A DNA stretch of 59,115 bases, from contig NZ_CM000745.1 of assembly GCF_000161455.1 (NCBI RefSeq), positions 4,375,745 through 4,434,859 of the forward strand, written 5' to 3'. The notes below the pieces were generated by a model, which ran no database searches, was not told the origin of the DNA, and saw nothing but the letters and a program-made list of their open reading frames with translations. A program made the position numbers and the translations under genes. Below, in pieces: positions 44,896-54,250 of the stretch; position 1 is the stretch's first letter; each line of letters begins with the position of its first letter. The DNA comes from Bacillus pseudomycoides DSM 12442 (GTDB lineage Bacteria; Bacillota; Bacilli; Bacillales; Bacillaceae_G).

Positions 44896-47571
44896 ATGAA
44901 ACGAATGGACCTCATTTATAATGCAATGCAAAAAGGGAATTACTCAGAAGGTGTAACAGCATCTGAACTCGCTACACTTCTACAACTAGACCGTGCAAAT
45001 GTAAGCAGCGATTTAAATAAACTTGTGAAAGATGGTCGTTTATCCAAAACGGGAACACGCCCTGTCCGTTTCTATTTAGGAGCCAACTCCCACGTGGAAA
45101 CGCATTCACAAAATAATACTTCACTCGATGCCTTTGCAAGAAAAAACACAAGCCTCAAAATTGCGATTGAAAAAGCAAAGGCTGCTGTACTCTATCCTCC
45201 AAATGGTATGCATACATTACTACTTGGAGAAACGGGTGTCGGGAAATCTATGTTTGCCTCTTTAATGCACGAGTATGCAATTGAAGTAAATCAGCTCCCA
45301 AAAGATGCACCGTTTATCGTTTTTAACTGTGCGGATTACGCGAATAATCCACAGCTCCTGCTTGGACAACTTTTCGGGATAAAAAAGGGGGCTTACACTG
45401 GTGCAAGTGACCAAAAAGGGTTAATCGAAAAAGCCCACGAAGGAATTCTCTTCCTGGATGAGGTGCACCGCCTCCCGCCAGAAGGTCAAGAAATGTTATT
45501 CACATTTATTGACCGCGGTGTGTATCGTCGCCTTGGAGAAACAGAGAACGAGCGCCGAGCACGCGTATTAATTATTACTGCAACAACAGAAGAACCAAAC
45601 TCTTTTTTACTCAAAACCTTTACAAGACGGATTCCGATGACCGTAACGCTTCCACCACTTCGTGAGCGAACGCATCAGGAACGCTTCGCCCTCTTGCAGC
45701 TCTTTTTTACAAATGAAGCAATTCGTCTGCGAAAAAAAATTCATGTCAGTCCGAACGCAATGCGTGCTTTCGTCTTTTATCAATGTCCAAACAATATCGG
45801 ACAATTAAAAACCGATGTACAAATTGCCTGTGCGAAAGCCTATTCTGATTTCGTAACAAAGAAAAGAGATCATGTCCGCGTTTCAAGTGCTGACTTGCCA
45901 TGGTACATGAAGGAAGGCTTGTTTATTGAAAGAAAAAGCCGTCATCTGTATCAAGTGCCAAACGAAACATTTGTATTTACGAGTGACGAAGGATGGAGCA
46001 AACATAAAACAGAAGATTCACGTTCTTCCATTTATGATTACATTGATCATAAATATGAAGAATTACAAGCACGCGGTATTGAAGAAGAAGAATTAGAATT
46101 ACTAATAGACAATGATCTCCAAAGCTTTTTCGTTCAGTATTTTAATCAAATGTCACAAAAGACAAGTCATGAAAATGTCTTTAAAATTGTCGATCGCAAT
46201 ATTGTTTCTGTATGCGAAAAAATCGCTGAACTAGCCGAAAAACATTTAGCTAAGACATTTGATGAAAAAGTCTTTCTTGCTTTAAACTTACATGTACAGA
46301 CAACTTTACAACGACTGCAGGGCGGGAAACAAATTCATCATCCGCAGCTGAATCAAATTCGTACGAAATATAAAGAAGCTTTCTCAGTTGCCATGCAATG
46401 TATTCAACTATTAGAAGAAGAATTACAAGTAACGATGCCAATTGATGAAGCTGGATTCTTAACGATGTTTTTCGTTGTTGATCCCATTCCTGCTTCCCAA
46501 ACAGAAGTAAAAGTATTAATTTTAGCCCACGGCAATGGTATCGCAACAGAAATGGCAAATGTCGCGAATGAACTCCTCGGTATTGATGAAGTAACAGGAA
46601 TTGATATGCCGCTTCATGAATCACCGAAAGATTTCTTAGAACGAGTAAAAGTGTACATGAAAACACTGGGACATATAAATGGTCTTCTCTTACTTGTCGA
46701 TATGGGTTCACTCGCCTATATCGGAGATATATTAGAGACAGAATTTCATATCCCTGTACGCGTTCTTTCGATGACAAGTACGCCGCACGCATTAGAAGCA
46801 GCAAGAAAAGCTCAACTCGGGTACTCATTAGATGCATTATACGAAACCGTGAAAAACTTAACACCGTTTTACCTTAATGTACAAGAAGAAAAGAAAAAGC
46901 CACTCGCTCCAATGAAATCAGTCATTTTAACAGCTTGTTTAACAGGAGAAGGAAGCGCAATGGCCATTCAAAAAATGCTTGAAAACTATTTACGATTCGA
47001 TAAAGATTTAATAGAAATTATTCCGATTAGTATCGTTCATGAAAAAGATTTAACAAAAATGATCGAAAATATAAAGAAAGAACGCAATATGATTTGTATT
47101 GTGACAAACTTTGATGTACAAGTACCATGTTTAACTTATCATTTCCAAGATATTGTAAACTACAAAGCCATTCAACCGATTCAAGAATTAATTACCTATG
47201 AAGAAACATATGCAAAAATGGCTGATATTCTCGGACAACAAATGCAGCGCGATGATGGGGCACTGATGATTAAAACAATACGGTACGCGCTCAATACAAT
47301 TCAAGAGCTCATCTCCTTACAGTTAAACCCCGATAGTTTAATGGGAGTTATTTTGCATATGAGCTGTATGATTGACCGGCTACAAAAGGGAGAAAAGCTC
47401 CTCCCTTATCCTGATAAAGAAGCACGTAGACAAGATGATTATTGGATGTATATGAAAGTAAAAAAAGCATTGCAACCAATTGAAAATACATTTGAAATAC
47501 AAATTCCAGATGATGAAGTTTTTTATGTAATGGACTTCTTCATAAAGAATCAACCAGAAAAAAAAGAGTAA
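44896..47571 (+). CDS. LevR-type sigma-54 activator with PTS regulation domains
   Basis: The 891-aa cytoplasmic protein has an N-terminal winged helix (about 1-65), then a sigma-54 AAA+ domain with Walker A GETGVGKS (111-118), GAYTGA (165-170, the GAFTGA loop that touches sigma-54) and FLDEVHRL. Next come PRD1 (about 400-520), a mannose-type EIIA-like domain (VLILAHGNGIATEM, about 545-670), an EIIB-like segment (SVILTACLTGEGSA) and PRD2 (about 780-880). Phosphorylation of PRDs by HPr and EIIB sets activity. The only sigma-54 promoter I see nearby is at 53922-53940, before the cellobiose PTS operon, a likely target. Confidence 0.93.
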   Translation: MKRMDLIYNAMQKGNYSEGVTASELATLLQLDRANVSSDLNKLVKDGRLSKTGTRPVRFYLGANSHVETHSQNNTSLDAFARKNTSLKIAIEKAKAAVLYPPNGMHTLLLGETGVGKSMFASLMHEYAIEVNQLPKDAPFIVFNCADYANNPQLLLGQLFGIKKGAYTGASDQKGLIEKAHEGILFLDEVHRLPPEGQEMLFTFIDRGVYRRLGETENERRARVLIITATTEEPNSFLLKTFTRRIPMTVTLPPLRERTHQERFALLQLFFTNEAIRLRKKIHVSPNAMRAFVFYQCPNNIGQLKTDVQIACAKAYSDFVTKKRDHVRVSSADLPWYMKEGLFIERKSRHLYQVPNETFVFTSDEGWSKHKTEDSRSSIYDYIDHKYEELQARGIEEEELELLIDNDLQSFFVQYFNQMSQKTSHENVFKIVDRNIVSVCEKIAELAEKHLAKTFDEKVFLALNLHVQTTLQRLQGGKQIHHPQLNQIRTKYKEAFSVAMQCIQLLEEELQVTMPIDEAGFLTMFFVVDPIPASQTEVKVLILAHGNGIATEMANVANELLGIDEVTGIDMPLHESPKDFLERVKVYMKTLGHINGLLLLVDMGSLAYIGDILETEFHIPVRVLSMTSTPHALEAARKAQLGYSLDALYETVKNLTPFYLNVQEEKKKPLAPMKSVILTACLTGEGSAMAIQKMLENYLRFDKDLIEIIPISIVHEKDLTKMIENIKKERNMICIVTNFDVQVPCLTYHFQDIVNYKAIQPIQELITYEETYAKMADILGQQMQRDDGALMIKTIRYALNTIQELISLQLNPDSLMGVILHMSCMIDRLQKGEKLLPYPDKEARRQDDYWMYMKVKKALQPIENTFEIQIPDDEVFYVMDFFIKNQPEKKE

Positions 47572-47574
47572 CGT

Positions 47575-47615
47575 AAACATGCCCATGAACTTCAAAATTC
47601 ATGGGCATGTTTATT
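47575..47615. terminator. Convergent terminator
   Basis: A 15-bp perfect stem (AAACATGCCCATGAA / TTCATGGGCATGTTT) lies between the LevR-type gene and the CHRD gene. Confidence 0.88.
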
Positions 47616-48040
47616 TACCGGCTCATGGACCTGATATATTCTTTTACCTTCCCACGAATTTCTCCGCTTGCATGTGCTTTTGTATGAACATTTACATATG
47701 CATTCGCTTCATCAATTGCCTGCACAAGATTTTCAAACGTCTTCCCTTGCAAAGGTCCCTCTAAATCTTCAGTGGACACCACACCCGTTATCGTTCCTTC
47801 ATTTACGCTAATTCCGTGCTTCACAGGTCCATATAAAAACACAACTACTGGCCCGGTCTGATTCCCTTTCCCTAAATGAATTTGACAAGATGTTACCTTC
47901 TCAATATTTTTCAATATCACCCTATAATGTAGTTTCGTAAAGTCGCTATTAAAAATAAGCTCCGCGACCCCATAGGCTTTCGATTTTACAGGAGGTAATT
48001 CATTACCGCCTTTCAGCTTAGCAACAAAATGTTTTGTCAT
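47615..48040 (-). CDS. CHRD-domain protein
   Basis: The 141-aa protein has one CHRD domain, the chordin-like fold found in bacterial surface or secreted proteins (NELPPVKSKAYGVAEL; YRVILKNIEKVTSCQIHLG; YVNVHTKAHASGEIRGKV). No signal peptide is visible, so its location is unclear. The family is uncharacterised in bacteria. ATG start at 48040 with AAGGAG upstream. It is divergent from the chromate transporter gene. Confidence 0.85.
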   Translation of the reverse strand: MTKHFVAKLKGGNELPPVKSKAYGVAELIFNSDFTKLHYRVILKNIEKVTSCQIHLGKGNQTGPVVVFLYGPVKHGISVNEGTITGVVSTEDLEGPLQGKTFENLVQAIDEANAYVNVHTKAHASGEIRGKVKEYIRSMSR

Positions 48041-48265
48041 ACTAGCAACATTCTCCTTATATAAATTTCAATTTGAATAGCTGGTATCTCTTTAACTAAT
48101 TTATTGCCGGGACACGATTAATTATGACTCTTTCAGAAATGCTTTTTCATGATGGTTATTCTACTCAAGAAATATTTACAAAAATATTACATAACAATCA
48201 TTCCTGACAGCACACTGCTTACTATATAATGCTCGTAGATTTAAAATTTCTTTAGGAGGTTCTTC

Positions 48266-49426
48266 TTGAAAACAATAATAGAAATCTTTCTCGTATCACT
48301 CAAGTTAGGCCTTACTTCTTTTGGAGGACCCGTGGCTCATCTTGGGTACTTTCATCACGAATATGTACAAAAACGAAAATGGATGGATGAGCGGGGCTAT
48401 GGGGATTTAGTGGCACTCTGTCAATTTCTACCCGGTCCTGCAAGCAGCCAAGTTGGAATTGGCATCGGTTTATCACGAGGCGGGCTCCTTGGAGCTGTAG
48501 TCGCTTGGATTGGCTTTACACTCCCGTCAGTTCTCGTTCTTGTTTTTTTCGCTTCACTACTCCAGCAATTTCATGTGGTGGAAGCTGGCTGGATTCATGG
48601 ATTAAAACTTGTAGCAGTAACGATTGTCGCACATGCAATATGGGGAATGGCACAGAAATTAACACCGGACCGTAACCGAGCAACAATTGCAATTATTACT
48701 GCTGCAATTGCGTTATTATTTCCAAACGCTTGGACACAAGTTACGCTTATTCTACTTGCTGGTCTTCTCGGTTGGGTCTTATATCGTAAGCATGAAATCC
48801 CATCTGCTAGCAAAACACATATTCCTGTTTCACGTATAACAGCTGTCCTTTGTCTCTTACTATTCTTTAGCTTATTATTCTTGTTACCACTATTACGACC
48901 ATTTTCGCACTGGATTACCATGTTTGATAGTTTCTATCGCTCTGGCTCACTCGTGTTTGGCGGAGGACATGTCGTTCTTCCCCTTCTTGAAAATGAATTT
49001 GTATTAAATGGCATGATGACAAAAGAACAGTTTCTAGCAGGATACGGCTTAACACAAGCAATTCCAGGTCCTCTTTTTACATTTGCATCTTACATAGGAA
49101 CGGTACTAGACGGGGCACTAGGAGCTACTATTGCGACAATCGCTATCTTTCTCCCGGCATTCTTACTTGTCATTGGTGTATTACCATTTTGGGATCAAGT
49201 GAGACGCTTGTCTTATGTACAAGGGGCACTCCTTGGCATTAATGCCGCCGTCGTCGGTATTTTACTAGCTGCTTTTTATGACCCTATTTGGACAAGCACA
49301 ATCATGAATAAAACTGATTTTGTTATCGCTTCTCTCTTATTTTGTCTATTAGCATTTTGGAAAGCACCTCCATGGATCGTTGTTGTTCTTGGTGCTTTAA
49401 GCGGTTATATTCTTTCTATTATCTAG
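48266..49426 (+). CDS. Chromate transporter, long-chain ChrA type
   Basis: The 386-aa membrane protein has two homologous halves. Each carries the CHR signature: FGGPVAHLGYFHHEYV with CQFLPGPASSQVGIGIG in the first, FGGGHVVLPLLENEFV with LTQAIPGPLFTFASYIG in the second. It probably exports chromate, using proton motive force, though some family members move sulfate. TTG start at 48266 behind AGGAGG. Monocistronic, ending in the terminator at 49434-49461. Confidence 0.9.
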   Translation: MKTIIEIFLVSLKLGLTSFGGPVAHLGYFHHEYVQKRKWMDERGYGDLVALCQFLPGPASSQVGIGIGLSRGGLLGAVVAWIGFTLPSVLVLVFFASLLQQFHVVEAGWIHGLKLVAVTIVAHAIWGMAQKLTPDRNRATIAIITAAIALLFPNAWTQVTLILLAGLLGWVLYRKHEIPSASKTHIPVSRITAVLCLLLFFSLLFLLPLLRPFSHWITMFDSFYRSGSLVFGGGHVVLPLLENEFVLNGMMTKEQFLAGYGLTQAIPGPLFTFASYIGTVLDGALGATIATIAIFLPAFLLVIGVLPFWDQVRRLSYVQGALLGINAAVVGILLAAFYDPIWTSTIMNKTDFVIASLLFCLLAFWKAPPWIVVVLGALSGYILSII

Positions 49427-49433
49427 CCATACA

Positions 49434-49463
49434 AAAAGACGGTCTTACTAAACCGTCTTTTCT
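49434..49463 (+). terminator. Terminator after the chromate transporter gene
   Basis: A 10-bp perfect stem (AAAAGACGGT / ACCGTCTTTT) with a T-rich end. Confidence 0.88.
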
Positions 49464-49477
49464 ACTATAGATTTTCA

Positions 49478-49638
49478 AACGTCTAAATCGCGGCCATGGA
49501 AATCAAAAAGTGACCTGTACTCATTTTCTCTCTTGGTTTTCACTTGGCATGGGGCTAAAAAAGGATCTGACCACTTCTATGCATGGCCGGATCCTCTCTC
49601 CCATCCAAAAAGAAAGGTTTTATGTCGTCATATATATT
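49478..49638 (-). repeat. Family 1 dispersed repeat (bcr1-like), copy J
   Basis: Minus orientation. Landmarks (plus strand as written) are TCGCGGCCATGGAAATC, TACTCATTTTCTC, TTGGCATGGGGCTAAAAAAG and GGATCCTCTCTCCCATCC. It lies directly after chbG (last two bases overlap its stop) and the chromate transporter terminator. Confidence 0.78.
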
Positions 49639-50341
49639 AAAATCTCACTAGTTCTATCCCTTCTGGTAAAACACTTTCCATTAAAATTCGTAGCTCCTTC
49701 ACACGATCCATTACATAAGAAGAACGCTTCACAAGCTCTGGGTCAATGTAAGCAGGGTGCACCATAACCTCTACTGTTTTTCCGTCCTGCACACGCCCTT
49801 TTAGCTTAACGAAATAATCCTCCTGCACACCATCGCTATAGAAGTCACTATAAAACACATCAGAAAATGGTCGTACCGCTCGCTCTTGTGCACAGCGACG
49901 AATTGGCACGTTATATTTTTCTGCTAATCGCTCCAGAACATCGTGCAAAATAGGCAATGCATGTACATGATGGTGGCTATCTAAATGTGTTGGTTTTAAT
50001 CCATATGATAAAAACTTCTCAATTTGAGCAGTCCACTCTCCTTTAACCTCTTCAGGGTTTATGTTTCCTTCTCTTACTACACTTTGCTTATGAAACAATC
50101 CATCTTCACCTACAAGAGACGGAACATCTGTAAGAAGAGGTTTTCCCGCAGTTAAGACGAGATGCACCCCTACTCCTAATGCCTTATATTCTTTTGCTAA
50201 GCATACTGCATGCTCCGTCCCTGGCATGTTCATCATCATCGTCGTAGAATTCACAATCCCGTTTACATGTCCTTCAATAATGCCGTAATTTGTACCTTCT
50301 GTAAGACCAAAATCATCTGCATTTACAATTAATCGAATCAT
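49637..50341 (-). CDS. chbG: Carbohydrate deacetylase ChbG (YdjC family)
   Basis: The 234-aa cytoplasmic metal-dependent enzyme removes acetyl groups from chitobiose-6-phosphate-like sugars. Family motifs are VNADDFGLTEGTNYGI (metal Asp and base), GVHLVLTAGKPL, and LDSHHHVHALP with the metal histidines; VMVHPAYID is near the end. It is the last gene of the PTS operon, which suggests that N-acetylated beta-glucosides such as chitobiose are among the substrates. RBS GGAGGG. Confidence 0.92.
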   Translation of the reverse strand: MIRLIVNADDFGLTEGTNYGIIEGHVNGIVNSTTMMMNMPGTEHAVCLAKEYKALGVGVHLVLTAGKPLLTDVPSLVGEDGLFHKQSVVREGNINPEEVKGEWTAQIEKFLSYGLKPTHLDSHHHVHALPILHDVLERLAEKYNVPIRRCAQERAVRPFSDVFYSDFYSDGVQEDYFVKLKGRVQDGKTVEVMVHPAYIDPELVKRSSYVMDRVKELRILMESVLPEGIELVRF

Positions 50342-50365
50342 AGATTTTTTCCCTCCTGCAAAATG

Positions 50366-50398
50366 AAAAAAAGCAGGCTGAGTCAGCGCCGCTTTTTA
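50366..50398 (-). terminator. Hairpin between the GH4 gene and chbG
   Basis: Stem AAAAAGC...GGC with GCC...GCTTTTT is followed on the minus strand by T-rich sequence. It overlaps the GH4 stop and may lower chbG expression. Confidence 0.6.
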
Positions 50399-51721
50399 CT
50401 TTTCTACTTTTTTGAAGAACTGCGGAAGATATTCTTTATGTGCTTCCAACATTTCATCTAAAATTTGTTTTGCTACTTTATCTGATGGTACAAGTGGATT
50501 AATTGTCATAGCAAGCAGCGCTTTATGATAATCCCCTGTAACAGCAGCTTCAATTGACGTGCGCTCAAATGATTTAATTTGCTGAACTAAACCGCGAACA
50601 GGAACCGGTAAATCACCTACTGCAATCGGCTTTGGACCATCCTTCGTAATGATACAGTTTACTTCAACAGCAGAATCATGTGGCAAGCTTGCAATTGCAC
50701 CATTGTTTCTTGTATTAACAGGTTGGATATCACCTTTATTATTATAAATAGACGTAATTAAACTACATGCTGCATCACTGTAGTAAGCTCCGCCGCGCTT
50801 TTCTAATTGTGGTGGCTTACTATCTAAATTCGGGTCTTTATATAACTCGAATAAGTCATCTTCTAATTTTTTCACCACTTCTGCACGTGTCCCTTTTTCA
50901 ATAGAAGCTTGTTTTTCTTCTTCTAGCATTTCACGTGTTTTATAGTAGTAGCGATGGTATGGACATGGAATTGCACGAAGTCCGCGAATGAAATTTGGCT
51001 CCCAATCAAGTGCAGCGATGTTTTCCATCGTAATTTGCTTTTCCGGATCTGTTACAAGTTCTAGCACTCGGTCCATCACACTTACTCCATCTAAATACAC
51101 ATCTAATCCGTAGACCATGTGATTTAAACCAGCAAAGTCAACATGAACACGGCTCGCATCTACTTCAAGAATCTTTGCAAGTCCCATACGAATACCAATT
51201 GGAACGTTACATAATCCAACTACTTTTTTGATACTTGTATAACGAAGTACAGCCTCTGTTACCATACCAGCTGGATTTGCAAAGTTAATCAGCCAAGCAT
51301 TCGGACAAAGCTCTTCCATGTCTTTACAAATATCCAAAATAACAGGAATCGTTCTTAACGCTTTGAATAAACCACCCGGACCATTCGTTTCCTGACCGAT
51401 TACGTCATATTTTAATGGAATTGCTTCATCTTTCGCGCGCGCTTCTAATAAACCAACGCGAAGCTGCGTTGTTACAAAGTTAGCATCTTTTAATGCTGCG
51501 CGGCGATCAAGTGTTAAGTGAATATCAATTGGTAAACCTGCTTTTTTCACCATACGTTTTGCTAAGTTACCAACGATTTCTAACTTCTCTTTTCCCGCTT
51601 CAATATCTACTAACCAAATTTCACGAACAGGAAGCTCATCATAACGCTTAATAAACCCTTCAATTAACTCCGGTGTATAACTAGAGCCACCACCGATTGT
51701 AGCAATTTTAATTCCGCTCAT
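50396..51721 (-). CDS. celF: 6-phospho-beta-glucosidase, glycoside hydrolase family 4
   Basis: The 441-aa cytoplasmic enzyme uses NAD and a metal to split 6-phospho-beta-glucosides. GH4 signs are the N-terminal NAD motif IATIGGGSSYTPELIEGF, TNGPGGLFKALRTIPV, NFANPAGMVTEA, the metal-binding Cys in GLCNVPIG and GLNHMVYG. It processes the phosphorylated disaccharide delivered by the PTS encoded upstream. RBS AGGGGAG. The symbol follows B. cereus/E. coli usage; licH is the equivalent in B. subtilis. Confidence 0.93.
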   Translation of the reverse strand: MSGIKIATIGGGSSYTPELIEGFIKRYDELPVREIWLVDIEAGKEKLEIVGNLAKRMVKKAGLPIDIHLTLDRRAALKDANFVTTQLRVGLLEARAKDEAIPLKYDVIGQETNGPGGLFKALRTIPVILDICKDMEELCPNAWLINFANPAGMVTEAVLRYTSIKKVVGLCNVPIGIRMGLAKILEVDASRVHVDFAGLNHMVYGLDVYLDGVSVMDRVLELVTDPEKQITMENIAALDWEPNFIRGLRAIPCPYHRYYYKTREMLEEEKQASIEKGTRAEVVKKLEDDLFELYKDPNLDSKPPQLEKRGGAYYSDAACSLITSIYNNKGDIQPVNTRNNGAIASLPHDSAVEVNCIITKDGPKPIAVGDLPVPVRGLVQQIKSFERTSIEAAVTGDYHKALLAMTINPLVPSDKVAKQILDEMLEAHKEYLPQFFKKVEK

Positions 51722-51724
51722 ATC

Positions 51725-52048
51725 TTACTCCCCTTTCGTATCAAGCTTTTTATAAAGGTCGATAAATTCCGCTGCTAATTCTTTCACAGTCATTGAATTC
51801 ATTAAATGATCTTGTGCATGAATTAAAAGAACACTAATCTCTTTTTTTTCTCCTCTTGCTTCTGATTGTATGAGTTCTGTTTGGAAATGATGTGCTTCAT
51901 TAATCGCTTCTTTCGCTTTTGCCATCGCTTCATCTGCTTCCCCTAATTTCCCCTGTTTTGCATATTGCAGTGCTTCCATCGCATAGCTTCTTGCGTTACC
52001 GCTGTGTAAAATTAATTGGAATGGGATTTGTTCTGCTGTAGTCATCAT
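51725..52048 (-). CDS. PTS cellobiose/chitobiose-type EIIA
   Basis: The 107-aa all-helical lactose-family EIIA has its phosphorylation histidine at His77 in LLIHAQDHLM. It takes the phosphate from HPr and passes it to EIIB Cys7. The start is the ATG at 52048 behind GAGAGGGCG rather than an upstream one at 52075. It is encoded between EIIC and the GH4 hydrolase, after a hairpin at 52187-52223. Confidence 0.92.
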   Translation of the reverse strand: MMTTAEQIPFQLILHSGNARSYAMEALQYAKQGKLGEADEAMAKAKEAINEAHHFQTELIQSEARGEKKEISVLLIHAQDHLMNSMTVKELAAEFIDLYKKLDTKGE

Positions 52049-52186
52049 AAATACCGCCCTCTCTATATAGTTCAACCGATTAAAATACCCCTTCAGTTTG
52101 AACGTGTCTATGAAAATATTATTTTCTTAAATTGGTTTTGGTGTTCTTCTAGATGTGTGCCATCTTTCTGAACAAGATATAAAGTT

Positions 52187-52223
52187 ATTGTTCTCACGAG
52201 CTCGTTTCACCCGTGAGAACAAT
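52187..52223 (-). promoter_or_regulatory. Intercistronic hairpin between EIIC and EIIA genes
   Basis: A 12-bp perfect stem, ATTGTTCTCACG (52187-52198) with CGTGAGAACAAT (52212-52223), lies in the 180-base gap. There is no clear T-run, so it may stabilise the upstream mRNA or process it rather than terminate. Confidence 0.6.
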
Positions 52224-52229
52224 CATGTA

Positions 52230-53537
52230 TTACATAGGTACAGATTGATTATTTCCTTGTGCCGCTGCTTTTTCAGTTTTAACAATAGAACGGTCACATA
52301 ATACAACGAATGGATAATAAATAACCATCGCAATTACAAAGTTGAATAACTGTAGAATTGCACCGGAAATGTGTCCGCCTGTTACAAGGTAACCACTAAT
52401 GATGGGTGGTGTTGCCCATGGAATCATCGCAACTGTTTTTGGAACAAATCCAAGAGATATAGCCATGTAAGAAGTAATTACTAATACAACTGGTGTCACA
52501 ATAAACGGAACGAATAAAATTGGGTTTAAAATAATTGGTGTACCAAAGATTACTGGTTCGTTAATGTTAAACGCACCAGGTCCAATTGATAATCGGGATA
52601 CCCCGCGCAATTGCGCACTTCTTGCCACAATTAATACAACCACTAAGAATGCTAATGTTGCACCAGAACCACCAAGATATACGAAGGTATCAAAGAATGG
52701 TTTTGTAATAATGTTTGGCACATCAAATGAAGACACGCCATCTTGGAACATCTTGATGTTTTTTTCTAATGCCGGTAAGTATAATGGCTCGATAATCCCA
52801 CCAACAATGTTTGGACCATGTAAACCAAAGAACCAAAGAACGTGAACAAGAATTACAATTACAATCGCACTTGGTAATGTACCTGCTAAACCTTGTAATG
52901 GTAATTGAATTGTATTAAAGATAAATTCATGAACACTTGTACCTGCTAATTTCACTGCTAATTGAATACCCGCAACTACTGTTAAAATAACAAACGCTGG
53001 AACTAATGCTGCAAATGATCTTAAAACTGCTGGTGGTACTCCGTCTGGCATTTTGAAAGTAATTTCTCTTTGTACAAAGAAGCGGAATGCTTCAGTAACA
53101 AGAAGCGCTACAATGATTGCTACGAATAAGCCTTGTGATCCTGTCCAAGCTAAGTTCAATCCGCCCTCTTTCGGCGTTGTTGGTGTAAGAATAATTAACG
53201 CACCAAATGAAATAATACCCGCTGACAATCCATCAACACCGTAAGATTTTGCTAAGTTATAACTTGTTGTAAACGCTATAATTAGTGCTAAAATTGCGAA
53301 AGACCCTGTCCACATTCCACCGCCGACGTCTTTCCAAACTTCTCCGAATGTACCTTTCATAAAGTTTTGGAAAGCCTCGGATGGAAAACCATTAATAAGT
53401 GATGCAAATGCACCAACTAAGATAAGTGGCATAACCGCGATAAACCCATCACGAATCGCAGCTAAATGACGTTGTGACCCGATTTTACCAGCGACTGGAA
53501 CAATATATTTTTCCATAAATGCGATAAACTTTTGCAT
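52230..53537 (-). CDS. PTS cellobiose/chitobiose-type EIIC
   Basis: The 435-aa permease has about 10 membrane segments and belongs to the lactose/cellobiose EIIC family. Landmarks are AGKIGSQRHLAAIRDGF at the start, LHGPNIVGGIIEPLY, GGSGATLAFLVV and NINEPVIFGTPIILNP, where the sugar-binding His and Glu lie. It moves and phosphorylates the disaccharide together with EIIB and EIIA. RBS GGGAGGG. It is 17 bases after EIIB. Confidence 0.94.
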   Translation of the reverse strand: MQKFIAFMEKYIVPVAGKIGSQRHLAAIRDGFIAVMPLILVGAFASLINGFPSEAFQNFMKGTFGEVWKDVGGGMWTGSFAILALIIAFTTSYNLAKSYGVDGLSAGIISFGALIILTPTTPKEGGLNLAWTGSQGLFVAIIVALLVTEAFRFFVQREITFKMPDGVPPAVLRSFAALVPAFVILTVVAGIQLAVKLAGTSVHEFIFNTIQLPLQGLAGTLPSAIVIVILVHVLWFFGLHGPNIVGGIIEPLYLPALEKNIKMFQDGVSSFDVPNIITKPFFDTFVYLGGSGATLAFLVVVLIVARSAQLRGVSRLSIGPGAFNINEPVIFGTPIILNPILFVPFIVTPVVLVITSYMAISLGFVPKTVAMIPWATPPIISGYLVTGGHISGAILQLFNFVIAMVIYYPFVVLCDRSIVKTEKAAAQGNNQSVPM

Positions 53538-53554
53538 TTTCTTTCCCTCCCTAA

Positions 53555-53857
53555 TTATTTTTTAAGTGTTAAAGCGTGATCTAAAACTGCTTCTCCATTC
53601 ATCATGCCGTAGTGCATTGGATTAATAACATCGATACCAACGTTCCTCTCATCAGCAAGCGCTTTCATCGAAGACAGCATATAACGAACTTGTGGTCCTA
53701 GTAATAATACGTCTGCTTCATCAATATTGTTTTTTACTGCATCCCCAGATACAGCCCAAATCTTTCCTTCTAACCCGCGAGCCTTTGCAGCTGCTTCCAT
53801 TTTTGTAACTAGTAAACTTGTAGACATTCCTGCTGAACAACAAAGTAAAATATTCAT
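53555..53857 (-). CDS. PTS cellobiose/chitobiose-type EIIB
   Basis: The 100-aa cytoplasmic protein has phosphorylated Cys7 in the LLCCSAGMSTSLL motif; the rest (ADVLLLGPQVRYML) fits the lactose/cellobiose EIIB family. It is the first gene of the operon and lies 65 bases downstream of the sigma-54 promoter. RBS GGGGGA. Confidence 0.94.
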   Translation of the reverse strand: MNILLCCSAGMSTSLLVTKMEAAAKARGLEGKIWAVSGDAVKNNIDEADVLLLGPQVRYMLSSMKALADERNVGIDVINPMHYGMMNGEAVLDHALTLKK

Positions 53858-53921
53858 TAATTAGTCCCCCTATGCATGTAAACTATTTTTGTTTATTTGT
53901 TTTTCTTTACGCCTTTTATCA

Positions 53922-53940
53922 ATGCAACTTCCGTGCCAAC
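53922..53940 (-). promoter_or_regulatory. Sigma-54 (-24/-12) promoter of the PTS operon
   Basis: On the minus strand TTGGCACG has TGGCAC (53933-53938), five bases (GGAAG) and TTGCA (53923-53927), which match the -24/-12 consensus at every key base. Transcription would start near 53911, reading into EIIB. Sigma-54 promoters need an AAA+ activator; one is encoded at 44896-47571. Confidence 0.9.
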
Positions 53941-53984
53941 TTTTTAAACCGCCTAAAATTAACGTTTTTCTCTGTGTTTTCATT

Positions 53985-54060
53985 GTGTGTTATCGCTTTC
54001 GAAAAGTGTGTTACCCAAAATATTGATAGTGTGTTATAAAACAACACGCTTGTAACACAT
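53985..54060 (-). promoter_or_regulatory. Array of GTGTGTTA boxes and a cre-like site upstream of the sigma-54 promoter
   Basis: GTGTGTTA occurs at 53985-53992, 54006-54013 and 54029-54036 (steps of 21 and 23 bases), with an inverted TAACACAT at 54053-54060. This is the place and spacing expected for enhancer sites of the LevR-type activator. The sequence at 53988-54001 (minus CGAAAGCGATAACA) differs in one base from the CcpA cre consensus and overlaps the first box. Confidence 0.65.
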
Positions 54061-54250
54061 ATCTGTATGAAAATAGATTAGTGTTTAGTTGTCTAGTTGT
54101 GCTTAAAACATAAAATAAAATATTTTTATAAAAACATTCATTTTCTTTCTAATAAGAAAAAATTTATGGGAATTATATTTTTCAATATACAAAAGGATAA
54201 ATTAAGAGGAAAGAACTCATATATGTCAACTATGAAAAACGAGGACTTTC

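Noticed and set aside
6351..49638. The dispersed repeats as a CRISPR array
   Set aside because: The units are 150-200 bp, scattered over 43 kb, in both orientations and without regular spacers.
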